Assembly (NCBI GenBank): GCA_032622095.1
Contig: CP136064.1
Span: 131,511,129 to 131,575,128, forward strand
Origin: Siphonodentalium dalli
Lineage: Eukaryota > Mollusca > Scaphopoda > Gadilida > Siphonodentaliidae
Direction of reading: 5' to 3'
DNA length: 64,000 nucleotides
Made by a program: the position numbers and the translations under genes. Shown here in pieces: positions 1-11,428 of this stretch; the first letter of the stretch is position 1, and each line of letters opens with the position of its first letter. The notes under the pieces are model-generated. The model saw only the letters and a list, made by a program, of their open reading frames with translations, had not been told where the DNA came from and searched no databases.

Positions 1-327
1 TTAACCAATCTGAGTACTGCAGCACTCATGGTCCGAACTTGCTACATAGTAATTTGGCATACAATGACATGCTGCAAAAACAGGTGTCAAATAATGCAAG
101 TTTGCACATTTTTAACTTGGCTTTTTCCAACATATATTTGTTTGCGTTTTAAGGGCTGTAACAGACTGGCTTGTGAACAAATAATACCTGATAAACATAT
201 TGATCATAAAAATTTACAGCCTACATGTACAAAGCTACTTTGAACAAAACAAAGTAGCACTTGTAAGTCAAATTTTAGCTTTGTCTGGTATCAAAATGAA
301 GGCCATTTTATAGGGTAATTGTAATGT

Positions 328-718
328 AACGTCAGTCACGGTGATGTCAGTCACAGAAAAAAAAGGATGGCAATATTAAATATTTCCATATATTAGCAAA
401 TACTTTGTGTTCTATTGAAGAAATCCTCCTACCAATTTTGTCGAATAAAAACTATTTCCAGAATGCCTGTAGTTTTGGAGAAAGGTAATCTCTATATGGG
501 TGCTCAAAATCCATGTCTTTTTTGTGTAACGTCAGTCACGACATCATTTTCCCACATATTTAATTAATAATGAAGGAAATTAGCACACTGGTATTATTAT
601 CACCTTGAAGCATCACCAAGGAACTAACTTTATGACTATTCAGCAAGTATGAAGAAGATATTATATCAGTTTTATAGGCTAATGAAGGAATGGAAAATCA
701 ATGTCGTAATGTCAGTCA
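328..718 (+). repeat. Four dispersed GTCAGTCACG motifs
   Basis: GTAACGTCAGTCACG near 328, GATGTCAGTCACAG near 342, GTAACGTCAGTCACG near 527 and GTAATGTCAGTCACG near 706, all in the same orientation with irregular spacing. Probably internal repeats of an unrecognised element. Bases 1-1308 otherwise show no gene. Confidence 0.5.
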
Positions 719-792
719 CGCATGGAATTGCCCATCATAGCAATTAACTATCCCCAAGGGATGGGTTATACATCTGCCAATGATCGGCCTCT

Positions 793-795
<3 letters not shown>

Positions 796-828
<33 letters not shown>
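796..828 (+). repeat. Poly-G run (about 33 bases)
   Basis: Uninterrupted G homopolymer after CTCG and before ACATATGG. The exact length is unlikely to be reliable in a sequenced assembly. Confidence 0.9.
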
Positions 829-830
<2 letters not shown>

Positions 831-855
831 ATATGGCCTACTAGGCTAACGCCTA

Positions 856-920
856 GCGAACAAGATCTGACAAAAATGGTAGGCCGCAGCAGCCTTCCAT
901 TTTTGTCAGATCTTGTTCGC
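856..920. repeat. Perfect hairpin with 24-25-bp arms
   Basis: GCGAACAAGATCTGACAAAA followed by ATGG, and its reverse complement ending at 920, separated by about 16 bases. It could be a tiny foldback element or a small-RNA-like hairpin; nothing in the sequence decides between them. Confidence 0.7.
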
Positions 921-1308
921 GCTATCACTTGAAATATGTTGAAAAACTGCCAAAAACATATTCTCTGAGATCTCGGTTAAAATAACAGATAATATTATCA
1001 CTTGAAAAGTTGAAATATGTCGAAACAATTTTTCTGAGAGTTCTCAATTCATATGGAGCATATATATATAAAGAAAAAAGAAAGAAAAAAATATTTTTTG
1101 TCAGACCTGCACACTTGTATATACCCGTGTCCCCCCCCCCCCCACCCCCTGTTCATCAGCCTCTGACATCGACATCCCAAATTTTATCTGAACTTGTCCC
1201 ATATCGGCCAAAACTTTCTGAAGCTGAAAAGCATCTTTCTGTATTTATATGCAGTTTGATATTAAGAGATCATTGTCCTTTTGTGAACAAATCTTTCTTT
1301 CAATTCAG

Positions 1309-1496
1309 TTCACTACAGAATCACATGACGTTAATGAGTCTGTATTTGGTGGAAATAAAAGTGCTGAAGGTGGTGATGAAGAGGCAGTGCAGTCGTCTAA
1401 GACCACTGGGCTGGATATTGTGATGGTACATAAACTTGTGGAGACATTTTTTATCAAAAAAGATTACAAAATCTACATAAAAGGCTACATCCAAAA
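1309..1496 (+). CDS. TPT1: TCTP internal exon (N-terminal half)
   Basis: This exon encodes the part of TCTP (a small conserved cytosolic protein implicated in growth control, calcium and microtubule binding) that follows the first 35 or so residues. The translation contains SVFGGNKSAEGGDEE, matching the family block IGGNASAEG, then TGLDIVMVHKLVET and KKDYKIYIKGYI, matching TGVDIVMNHHLQET and KEAYKKYIKDYM. The acceptor is a pyrimidine tract ending AATTCAG at 1308; the first codon is TTC (F). The donor is GTGAGT at 1497, leaving two bases of a lysine codon that the A at 19804 completes in frame. The ATG at 1249 lies upstream of the acceptor and is not the real start. The first exon (family start MII) was not found in bases 1-1308, so it should lie outside the window. 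Confidence 0.9.
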
Positions 1497-1530
1497 GTGA
1501 GTATTGGTTCCAAGGAGTGCCCGCTATTTT

Positions 1531-2002
1531 TAGCTCACCTGAGACGAAGTCTCCGGTGGAGCTATAGTCATCACGCCTCGTCAGTCCATCGTCCGTCCGT
1601 CAACAATTTTTGAAACATCTCCTCCCGAACTATGAGAGCGATCGGGTTCATATTTGGTGTGAATGTTCCCTGGGTGACTCACAATCAGATTTGTTCAAAA
1701 GAGGTCACCAGGTCAAACAGTTTCAATAACAGGGCCATAACTCAATCCTTCCATAGTAATTCTTAAAACGACATCTTCTCTGAAGTCGTCGGGCCGAATG
1801 GGTTCATATTTGGCATGAAGGGTCCTTTGGTGACTGGGGTTCAGATTTGTTCGAATGAGGTCACTGGGTAAAATATGGGTGGGGCTATGGACATAAATCT
1901 GAAGATTTTTTTTTTTTTTTTTAGATTTAACTTTATAATATTGCTCAATTTAAAAAAAAAATTATATATTTTGTTTTGATAAATAATTTTTTTTTTTATT
2001 AA
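1531..2002 (+). repeat. AGCTCACC-family repeat, 5' part
   Basis: Begins TTTTTAGCTCACCTGAGACG, a nested 5' hairpin (GAGAC-GAA-GTCTC inside AGCTC...GAGCT), then CGTCCGTCC and the internal unit GATTTGTTC...GAGGTCACTGGG, ending in A/T-rich tracts. The same family occurs at 41870-44490 and 51684-55020, with a fragment at 8613-9250. It is non-coding. The TTAA element 2003-2378 interrupts its A/T-rich tail. Confidence 0.75.
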
Positions 2003-2378
2003 CCCTTTACCCAACATAAGGGCCAATGCATTCTCTTATATATGCGAGTCGACCATAGGTCGCCTCGCATATATAAGATAATGCATTGGCTTAACACATT
2101 AAAAATTATAAAATTGTTAAAGAATGTAAGAAAAAATGGTAAAAAGTGTTAAAAAAAAGATTTTATTTAGGCCAATGCATTCTCTTATATATGCGAGGCG
2201 ACCTATGGTCGACTCGCATATATAAGAGAATGCATTGGCACAGGGCATAACTGTAACTATCACAATGTGGTCAAGGAGCCGGTTCCAATGATATCCATAT
2301 TTGTATGGTTCTATTGAGACAGTCCGAAGATATTTTAGGCTGTTGAAGCTTTATTTGGCCGGTTTGTTGGGTAAAGGG
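2003..2378. mobile_element. piggyBac-like MITE, TTAA-flanked (376 bp)
   Basis: Terminal inverted repeats CCCTTTACCCAACA (left) and its complement (right) are flanked on both sides by TTAA (1999-2002 and 2379-2382). A TTAA duplication with CCC ends is the piggyBac pattern. It has no coding capacity. The right end of the 2.7-kb element 27596-30322 carries the same CCCTTTACCCAACA terminus, so they belong to one family. Confidence 0.8.
2022..2239. repeat. Two 69-bp near-perfect palindromes
   Basis: Palindromes at 2022-2090 and 2171-2239 both begin GCCAATGCATTCTCTTATAT and end ATGCATTGGC. Their centres (GTCGACCATAGGTCGCC against GGCGACCTATGGTCGAC) are reverse complements of each other. They form the core of the TTAA MITE, giving a structure with hairpins inside a larger inverted repeat. 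Confidence 0.85.
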
Positions 2379-2842
2379 TTAAAGCCACATGTGGTTTGCG
2401 CTCCCAAAATACACAAAATAATATACGCTTTTGAAATTTTCCCCGGTATCAAAATAGGTAGATAAATACCCAAACTACCTTTCTACGACCAATATACAAC
2501 GCATTCAAGTCATGAAAATTACAACAAAATCGTACTGTTTGGGTCCCGAACATTTTTTCCATCCTGCCATTTTGGATGTTGCAATTAACCACCGACAACA
2601 GCCGAGGATTTCCGGGTCTATTCGTAAATAAGCTTCCCCAGTGTCTTATAATTTCCGGTACGCAATAAAGGGGTTTCAATTTGATCGTATGTGTCCCTGT
2701 GAGAAAAATGGTCTCTGTTGACAAGAATTTAATGATCTATAGGACGGTCATCCTGAATTTATCCGAGACGTGGCGATTGGGGGAGGGGGTTCAGAACGGA
2801 ACATAATATTACTTATACATGTATAATAAGTAATTATGTTAA

Positions 2843-5253
2843 AGGAATACGGTCCTGAAAAAACAATATTATTTTCTTTCAATATACCGATAACATATAT
2901 CTAAAATGTCCATTGGGCGCATATACTCTAGTGATCCGAATAATAGTAGGGGTCGGAATAATAGTAGGGGGTGGAAAATTTGCCAAATTTTAATAATAGT
3001 AGGGGTCGGAATAATAGTAGGGGGTGGAAATGTCAATGAAAAAGGAGATCATTGAAGAACACTGATTTAATTATCAAACAAAAACTTATAATAAACACTC
3101 CTCGACCCAGCACGGACAACGTCTGGTTCTTGCAGAACCTTTTCAATGTCATTGATTTGAACGGAGAACACTGCGTCAACACTTTTATACAAATTTTCAG
3201 TTCCAGCACAAGGCTCGAAAAATCTAACACTCAGGGGATCCTGAGCGGTAACACATGCGGGAAGGGTATGGTGTCCCTTTCTTATCAGAACATAACACCC
3301 AGTTTTATAAGTTTCGTCTGTAGTCATGTGACATTGACAACTCGCGTGACCCGTACACCACAAGTTATTTGACGGAGGTACGCGGAAGGTTTACTTTCAT
3401 GCTATTAATTTTCTTTGGTCGGAATCGCTCCACCAACTACTCAATTGTGTTCTAATTAAAGAAACTTTAAAATGTGAGCCCCAGACGTTGATTAACTTCT
3501 TAGTTAATAACGCGTCAATTGTAAAAAAAAACACAGACATAACGCGTTGTCACCTTTGTTCGCCTCACTGAACGATAAACAATACCCGCAGAGGGGGGGT
3601 CTGTCTATTGCAATAGGGTCGCACGAATTGCAAAATAGCGACACGTGTGAGGATGGAGTTACTTCCCATGGATCAAATCATTGATTATATTGCGATGCCA
3701 GACGGTTGTGCGAATTCTTTGAACGTATTCCGTTTCATGCATGCCATTTGATTAAAAACTACGAATAATGCGATCATTCATGGAGTATGGGTGATCAAAA
3801 TTAAATAATCGTAGGGGCTTGAATAAGAATCGTAGGGGGTGGATTTTTTCTCCAAAATTAACAATCGTACGGGTACGGTTATTCGGATCACTAGAGTAAT
3901 CTAATATTCGGCCGCCAATCGTTATTTTTATAACGATTAAAAAAAATTCCGAAGTTAGCCGAAGATTTTGTTGTAGACGAAGTCACGTGATCATCAGCCC
4001 GATCACGTGATTGTCACATGTAAACAGAAGCATAGCACGTGATCGATCACGTGGTAACTCATTGACAACGCATAGATACGCGACGGCGGTATTTTAAGTT
4101 TGCATGTAGTCGATCGCGGCCTTGGAAGATTGTCGCGTTATCACACTGCGAATGCAAAACTTCGCCGAAAACATCGCCTTTCTCGTAATTAAATGTCTTT
4201 ATCGTGTTATTATTACTATTATTATATGTATCGCGATGTGTTGTTACTATAAAGCCATGCCCGTATATTATTCAGTTTTGCGCGCATTTATCTATATAAA
4301 CGCATGCTCGTGTTTATATATATTTTTTCGTTACCGGAATAGTCCAAGTTATATTATATATGCATATCAAGATTGCATATATACGCGAAGACTTGCACAG
4401 TTATTAGGCAATTATCATCTCGTAAACATTCCAATTTCCAGATGCCATTAGTCGTGTGTCAATAAAGAGCGTTTCGTTTTAATTTATCGTAACGCGGTAA
4501 AACAACACAAAATTGGTTTATTGCTGTCGGATTTAATCAATTATAATCAAGTCATTCATTACCAATATGATATGATAAGTTCATTTTTCCTTGGTTATGA
4601 ATCATGTATATATTTGGGCAATATGGTGTTTATATATATTTCGGAATATTGCTTCCCCCACCCCAAAACAATCTAGCCGACTGTCACTGATGGAAATTCA
4701 CTGCATCTATGCATGGTTATTGGCCTATAAAATTAGCACTCTAGCGATGCGGTCTATTGAATATCCAGGTCATAAATCGACCTCTATGTGTCAATTACGC
4801 ATAACAATAGGGTTATAAAATATATAAATGTTCGCCGTGGTTCGTTTAAACATCCAATCATATATAACACTTTTTGAAGGAGGGATAATAATTCGGTTTA
4901 ATATGGAATCACATATTCAAGTGCTCTTTATTCGCAATATATCGTAATAGTGAACGCTCTTTATTGCGTCAAGGTAAAGGGACTCGACTTAGAACAGTTG
5001 TTCTAGTGATTGTTTACTGATTACAACAATACAGGTCAATACATGTACATGAACTTCCGATATGCATGCTTTATATATCCTTCCATCATTGTCATAGCAA
5101 TTTCTATTAAACTCTTTTTATTCGTACCATATTAGGAAAACTCTTAACATGGAACGCTCTTTATTGAGCCATGGTGAAGAAAATGGGGACTCGACTTAGA
5201 ATAGTTGTCATCGTGAATTATTCATCAACATAATCCCCACTTTAACTGCAATT
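2843..5253 (+). repeat. Left arm of the foldback element
   Basis: Contains clustered CACGTG palindromes at about 3980-4055 (GATCACGTGAT repeated) and repeated AATAAAGAGCG motifs at 4461, 4955, 5155 and 5292 (the last just past the arm), with a weaker copy at 4923. A segment near 4950-5040 is repeated near 5150-5240, so the arm itself has internal direct repeats. It is interrupted by the 2926-3896 insertion. Confidence 0.8.
2926..3896. mobile_element. 971-bp TA-flanked element nested in the left arm
   Basis: Ends CTCTAGTGATCCGAATAA and TTATTCGGATCACTAGAG are flanked by TA (2924-2925 and 3897-3898). The uninterrupted right arm confirms the empty site. Subterminal repeats AATAATAGTAGGGGTCGG lie inside each end. 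A second complete member lies at 56916-57348 and a truncated end at 15868-15957. It is non-autonomous. TA duplication fits Tc1/mariner-like mobilisation. The overlapping ORFs near 3033-3372 run on both strands and are not convincing genes. Confidence 0.85.
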
Positions 5254-6194
5254 GTATGTATTCATAACCATGACTGACTCGTCAAATTAAACGCTCTTTA
5301 TTTGGTATATGTAATCGGTTTCTGATTTTGCGCAACAGGTTTCCCACAGAAATCCTGCCAAATGTCACGTAAACGAACATCGTTTGGAAGTGAATACAGC
5401 ATATGCCTAACTGAGAGTCACTAGAATGAATGAATGATTGTAAATACGGGACACTCGGGGCATATATACGGAAAATTAAAACAACATCGCGAACACGCAC
5501 CCGAATAAAGTTCACATGCCGGCTCGTGTTTTTATAAGCTTTATACGAAAGTGTTATCTACCCCGCTAAATCGTCCCTCTATATTTTTTGTCAAAACAAT
5601 ACTGTAACTTTCCAAACAGCACTTAAGACAAATCACAAGTGAAGATAACTCACCGCGCGATGACAATTCACCATGTGTACACAATGCTATTGATATGCCC
5701 CCGCAGTAATTCCATTACACTCACGCGCTGATGTCGATTCCGGATTTTCCATCGCCATATAGGTAGACATAATTAACTCCGACTCCGATTCCCTGTTTTT
5801 AATTAGTTTACCTCGCTTGACGTCATGCGAGGTTTTGCGACGGAGATAGCCGACAACCGGTGGTGGTATTATTTATTTATTTCTCGGCTTATTTATTACG
5901 CGATTTTTATGGGACTTGGATAATTGTGATCACAATAGGGGTGGCTTTCCGATAGAGTTTTGTTGTTTCATGAGGATAGTAATCCTTTAATATGCATTTG
6001 TATTTAAATTTCAATCCAACATCATTGTCGTAGTAAAATGCATGATTTGCAGCATATGCTGAATATATTTCTTATAGAATATAGGAATGGGTCGCCAAGT
6101 ATTAGATCATGGCATGAATTTATACTCTGGCTACCGTAGAGATCATATTCAACCAGTTAAAAATATGGGAACGTTTTAATGTTCTGACGGAGAA
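5254..6194. other. Core of the foldback element, no gene recognised
   Basis: AT-rich sequence between the left arm and the hAT MITE. The 77-aa minus ORF near 5282-5515 resembles nothing I know. The AATAAAGAGCG motif is present at 5292. Confidence 0.5.
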
Positions 6195-6202
6195 CTTTAT
6201 AG

Positions 6203-7115
6203 CAGGGTTGGTGATTTTTTTTAATTTTTTTAAATAAATAAAAACAAAATAGATTTATTTGATTTTAATCAGATTTATTTGATTTTAATCGATTTTTTGG
6301 ATTTTGTTTCTAATTGTTATGAAAATATGCAATTGTGCAATGTCTTTGATAAGGAAGGTTCTAAAAGGTGTTGCTTATTATATCAAAGCTTAATGGATTA
6401 ATCAAAATTATATTATTATTATTTTATTTATTTTTTTGTATAACGACATGTATCAAGCACAAATATCATGGCAGTACAGATATAGCAAACATGTACTTTA
6501 ATTGTGCATAAACTAGGTCCATGTGAGTTCCAATGTTGTGATATCTGGATAGGTAGACCTGTGCTTAAAGATTTACTACTAAATTTAGTAAATTTTAGCT
6601 GAGAACTGAATATTATTATCAATCACCTTTGCTCCTCGGTGACTTGAGGACATACATGTAATCACACCATATACATGTATCAAGTATGGACAATAGACAA
6701 CTAGAGTAGTTTAGATGGCAGAGTATATGGTAGAATTACTCGGTTGGCATTTACATGTATGGCAATCAGAAAAGGAAAGGAAATTTAATAGTGTAATGAG
6801 GAGTGCTGAATCCTATTGTAGTTACAAATAAGCGGAACAGGCTGTTGCTGGAGCAGTAATCACGGTACCAATCCATGCAGTATGCCTGTTTCTATAGGGT
6901 TGACAATTACTGCACAATTTCATATCTATTATCCAATTTTGTATATTGTTTAATCATAATCATGTTATAGTTAACAAAAAACCTGGTTAGATATTGCAAG
7001 TTCTTGACATTATGCAACCATTTAAAAAAAATTGATTTAAATCAATGATTTTTTTCAAAAAAATCATTGATTAAATCATTGATTTAAATTGCTTGATTTA
7101 AATCAGCCAACCCTG
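6203..7115. mobile_element. hAT MITE with perfect 8-bp duplication (913 bp)
   Basis: CAGGGTTGGTGATTT at the left and its partner ATTTAAATCAGCCAACCCTG at the right are flanked by identical CTTTATAG (6195-6202 and 7116-7123). The 8-bp duplication and CAGGG termini are diagnostic of hAT. The interior is A/T-rich with repeated GATTTAAATCA-type subterminal motifs and encodes nothing recognisable. Confidence 0.9.
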
Positions 7116-7680
7116 CTTTATAGCATTGAAAAAACAACTCGGTGACTATATATATTTTATTTATTTATTACTTGTTCCTTCATAATATATTTCACAATAG
7201 GGGGGGGTGACACTCCAGATTGCATGATTTGTCTGACTTTTGTGAGTCGACATCGACTCCACAAAGTGACATATTTCATGCAACATCGAGCTTGGTTTTT
7301 TTAAATGTTTATAAACTTTCCTATCTGAACATGAAAAATTTCACATTACTTGAACTGGTGTAGAATTATCTCTACGGGCGGAGCCAGGGTAGAGATTCAT
7401 GATATGATCTAGCTAAGTATATATGCATATAGTTTTTCACAATTTACGTAGATCCGGCCATTGCATGTTTATTATATTGAAATCAACTGTAGACAAGATA
7501 GACAGGCAGGGGAGAGTGTGTACACACGCACATAGCAATGGAACTGTGTTAATTATCTACTTGGATTAACTGTTTTGGATATATTCACACGGAAAAATTA
7601 GATATCATATGATTATATGAAAGTAGAAGATGTGAGCTTTGTGTTCCGCACTGCTGTATAATTTGAAAGTTGTGTCGTGG

Positions 7681-7860
7681 GAACGGCGTGTAATAGACAG
7701 AACACAACGCTCATCTTAATCGAGAATCTTTTATCGAATGAGTTGCGGATGGCGCAAGGATATATTTCGCGAGAGCGTAGCTCGAGAGAAATATGACGAG
7801 TTCGATAAAAGGTTCGAGATTATGATGCAAGTTGTGTTCTGTATTTATTCTACACCGTTC
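7681..7860. mobile_element. Foldback palindrome (180 bp)
   Basis: GAACGGCGTGTAATAGACAG at the left mirrors a right end finishing TTCTACACCGTTC. Inner arms ACAGAACACAAC and ATCGAGAATCTTTTATCGAA recur inverted at 7801-7842. It resembles the 158-bp palindrome at 20699-20856, which shares GCGTGTAATA and ACAGAAC. The ORF 7738-7947 over it is an accident of the palindrome. Confidence 0.7.
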
Positions 7861-8612
7861 AGTCAGATAAGTTCAATCCATAAATGTAACCTTCATTGTT
7901 ACTATAGCTGCCTTTATTGTGATTTAAATCTGACAAATAACCAGTAATTATGGGGGGGGATCACCGGAAGCAGATGATCGACCTAATGTACGTCATCTTT
8001 CTTTGGCGACAACGTCAACAAGAATAGTTCCGGCTTGTATTCCACTAGAGGTATACACTAATATGTATTCAATGGCTGGGATTCCTTTGAATACATGTGA
8101 TTCGCGTCAATGGGTGTGGAATAAACAATTAATGTAGACACATTTTGAGGAAAAATAATTTAAAACAAATTTAATCCTATTCTACTACTGAAACCGATGG
8201 TGAAGACGCTGTTTTTTGGTGTTATTTTTCATGTCTATTTTCCCAATATTCATGGACAAATAAGATCCAGCGGAAACACATTATCGCGTATCCGAAAATG
8301 ATAGAGACGCTGGGGAAACTTGAAAAATATTACATCACAAACATGGTGGTATCGAGAATGCACTTATTTCCGAAAACACACGAGCGCTGCCGGCATCACT
8401 CGGAAGATCGGCTGATTAGAGAAATTTAACCGGAACAGCGAAACGATTATCAAATTTACGCTAAAATATAACTAACAAAACGCGTTTTTTTAGCGCTATA
8501 TCGACAAGTTAGCTCGGGAATAATTTGCATATGCATGTTTTGAGACTCCTTTTCTCGAATACGTATACATAAATTTTAGGGTTCGAATGAGCCATGTCCG
8601 TTTAAATAAAAT

Positions 8613-9250
8613 ATTTTATTTTTAAATAAAATTAAAAAAAAATCATTAAAATTTTGACTTATGACATTACATCTTCGGGAGGGGAGGTACCTCTAGAAAC
8701 TCCACTAAATTTGGTTGATATCAGAGGTTTGGGAGAAAGCATGAACAGACAGATGTACAGAAATGTTCACTAAGTTACTTTAATATCATTGTATTCCCAC
8801 TACAGCAAGCCATCCATGTACTCTGATGGACACATGTTTATAAAGCAGTGCCAGATGGATAGATAACAACTGCTATGGCCTAAATACTCTCCATCCCCAG
8901 AGAGTGTATATCCATGTGGTTCATAATTTAAATGAGATTAATAGTGTTGTCAATGAAGCACCCTCATTGTTTATATTAACACTCAGTGGTCATTAAAATC
9001 AGATTAAATTAATTTTCTCCAAGCTTGAATTAAGTGTGTCTGGCATTTGTAGAAATGCATAATTGCAGGTGCCCAATGGGTGCGGATACGTCACCAACTT
9101 CAGCTGGAGAATTTCTATCTGTCCCTAGGTCTCCCATAGCAGTTGAGGATCAAGTAAAATTAGGTTCCCAAATTGTGAATTTGGTGATGCTATCCCACCT
9201 TGCGGAATAGCATCACTACTTTCACCCTTTGGGGACCTCAATAACATATC
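8613..9250 (+). repeat. AGCTCACC-family repeat, 3' fragment
   Basis: Matches the later part of the family seen at 42390-43190 and 52680-53340: ACATTACATCTTCGGG, GTACCTCTAG, ATCAGATTAAATT, TGTCTGGCATTTGTAG, GTGCCCAATGGGTGC and the palindromic GTGAATTTGGTGATGCTA block. It lies in the foldback core and encodes nothing. Confidence 0.7.
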
Positions 9251-10005
9251 AATATTAATACTTCATTCATTTTGAACAAAATGTCATTCCAATTATTCCA
9301 ACTGATTCATAATGAATGCGTGGATAATACCAATGATCGCCAGTCTGATAATTTACCATGACCCATCTGAATGTGTACACACTTTCGGGATTACCCATAA
9401 TGAACATGCAGTGGTTATGGGTTGTTGTCCATCGTCTGCTATATACTACACTTGTCATTCTGGTTAGTTTCATAATTAAGTGTAATTGGACATATCTCAA
9501 TTACGTATTGGATGTAATAGGAATTGGTAACATCACATTATCTCAGCATTGTGGGTACACAACCATTATTTAGCTTAATTGAGGACCCCAGTATTCTGAT
9601 ATGATCGTAAAATGTTACAGAAACACACATTCATTGTCATCCAATGTTTATAGAGCATTCCCTACATTGGAATTGTGTGAATCGTGTGAATAATTAATAG
9701 CCATCATAGTTCGGACATAGTGTCGAAATGTCGGACATTCACGAACAATAGATCTGAATTGTCGTAAACATGTCGTATAATCTGTTTATAATTCCGAAAT
9801 GTCGTATGAGCTCTAATATCCATATAAGGCAGTATATCGATAAGCCATGATATCCATTGAATAGAGGGCCTATAAGTTAGTCTCCATGCCTGACGACATT
9901 GTTGTAGGTCATACAGAAGAAGAATTATTCAGTTTTTTTGCTCTCCTGTAAAATTTAGTTTTGGCGGCAAATTTTATTATACGACATTTCCGAAGCACAC
10001 CGACG
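9251..10005. other. Foldback core, repeated ATGTCG motifs
   Basis: ORFs run on both strands at 9267-9573, with no family match. Between 9715 and 9990 the motifs AATGTCGGACAT, AATTGTCGTAAACATGTCGT and ATGTCGTATGAG recur loosely. No gene is supported. Confidence 0.4.
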
Positions 10006-11424
10006 AATTGCAGTTAAAGTGGGGAGTATGTTGATGAATAATTCACGATAACAACTATTCTAAGTCGAGTCCCCATTTCCTTCACCATGACTCAATAAAG
10101 AGCGTTTCATGTTAAGAATTTTCCTAATATGGTACGAATAAAATAGTTTAATTGCTATGACTTGGAAGGATATATATTATAAAAGCATGCATATCGGAAG
10201 TTCGTGTACATGTATTGACCTGTATTGGTGTAATCAGTAAACAATCACGATGACAACTGTTCCAAGTCGAGTCCATTTACCTCAACGCAATAAAGAGCGT
10301 TCACTATTATGATATATTGGATTGCGAATAAAGAGCGCTTGGATATGTGATTACATATTAAACCGGATTATTATCCCCCCTTCAAAAAGTGTTATATATA
10401 ATTGGATGTTTAAACGAACCACGTCGACGTTATTATATTTTATAATCCTAAATTGTATTGTTATGCGTAATTGACACAAAGAGGTCGATTTATGAACTGG
10501 ATATTCAATAGACCGCATCGCTAGAGTGCTAATTTTATAGGCCAATACCATGCATAGACGCAGTGAATTTCCATCAGTGACAGTCAGCAAAGATTGTTTG
10601 GGGGTGGGGGAAGCAATATTCCGAAATATATATAAACACCATAGTGCCCTAAAATATACATGATTCATAACCAAGAAAAATCATATCATATTGGTAATGA
10701 ATGACTTGATTATAATTGATTAAATCCGACAGCAATAAACCAATTTTTTTTTTAACGCGTTACGATAAATTAAAATGAAACGCTCTTTATTGACACACGA
10801 TTAAGGGCATCTGAAAATTGGAATGTTTACGAGATGATAATTGCCTAATAACTGTGCAAGTCTTCGCATATATATGCAATCTTTATATGAATATATAATA
10901 TAACTTGGGGACTATTCTGGTAATGAAAAAAAAATATAAACGCGTGTTTATATAGATAAATGCGCGCAAAACTGAATAATATACGGGCATGGCTTTATAG
11001 TAACAACACATCGCGATACATATAATAATAATAACACGATAAAGACATTTAATTACGAGAACGGCGATGTTTTCGGCGAAGTTTTGCATTCGGAGTGTAA
11101 TAATGCGACAATCTTCAAAGGCCGCGATCGACTACATGCAAACTTTATATACCGCCGTTGCGTATCTATGCGTTGTCAATGAGTTACCACGTGATCGATC
11201 ACGTGCTATGCTTCTGTTTACATGTGACAATCACGTGATCGGGCCGATGATCAGGTGACTTCGTCTACAACAAAATCTCCGGCTAACTTCGGAATTTTTT
11301 TTAATCGTTATAAAAATAACGATTGGCGGCCGAATATTAGATTGTATGCGCGCAATGGACATTTTATATATATATTATCGGTATATTGAAAGAAAATATT
11401 ATTGTTTTTTCAGACCGTATTCCT
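10006..11424 (-). repeat. Right arm of the foldback element
   Basis: Reverse complement of the left arm without the 2926-3896 insertion, so it shows the empty target site (GCGCATACAATCTAAT near 11335-11350). AATAAAGAGCG occurs at 10094, 10289 and 10327, and inverted at 10781. The CACGTG cluster is preserved at about 11189-11240. Confidence 0.82.
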
Positions 11425-11428
11425 TTAA

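Larger units (their letters stand above)
2843..11424. mobile_element. 8.6-kb foldback transposon with 1.4-kb inverted arms
   Basis: TTAA (2839-2842) + AGGAATACGGTC at the left mirrors GACCGTATTCCT + TTAA (11425-11428) at the right. The left arm (2843-5253, less a 973-bp insertion and its TA copy) and the right arm (10006-11424) are long inverted copies of each other, about 1.42-1.44 kb each. TTAA duplication with AGG ends suggests a Kolobok- or piggyBac-type element moved in trans. The 4.75-kb core (5254-10005) contains a hAT MITE, a foldback palindrome and a repeat fragment, but no transposase I recognise. ORFs of up to 109 aa in the arms appear on both arms and look non-coding. Confidence 0.82.

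Noticed and set aside
716-928. Proline-rich minus-strand frame
   Set aside because: Produced by the poly-G run and a hairpin.
1010-1423. 137-aa plus-strand frame upstream of and across the TCTP exon
   Set aside because: It reads the exon in the wrong frame; the TCTP frame is the one from 1309.
4122-4818. Frames of 109 and 75 aa with counterparts at 10351-11089
   Set aside because: The match follows from the inverted arms; frames have different lengths and ends in the two arms and no family resemblance.
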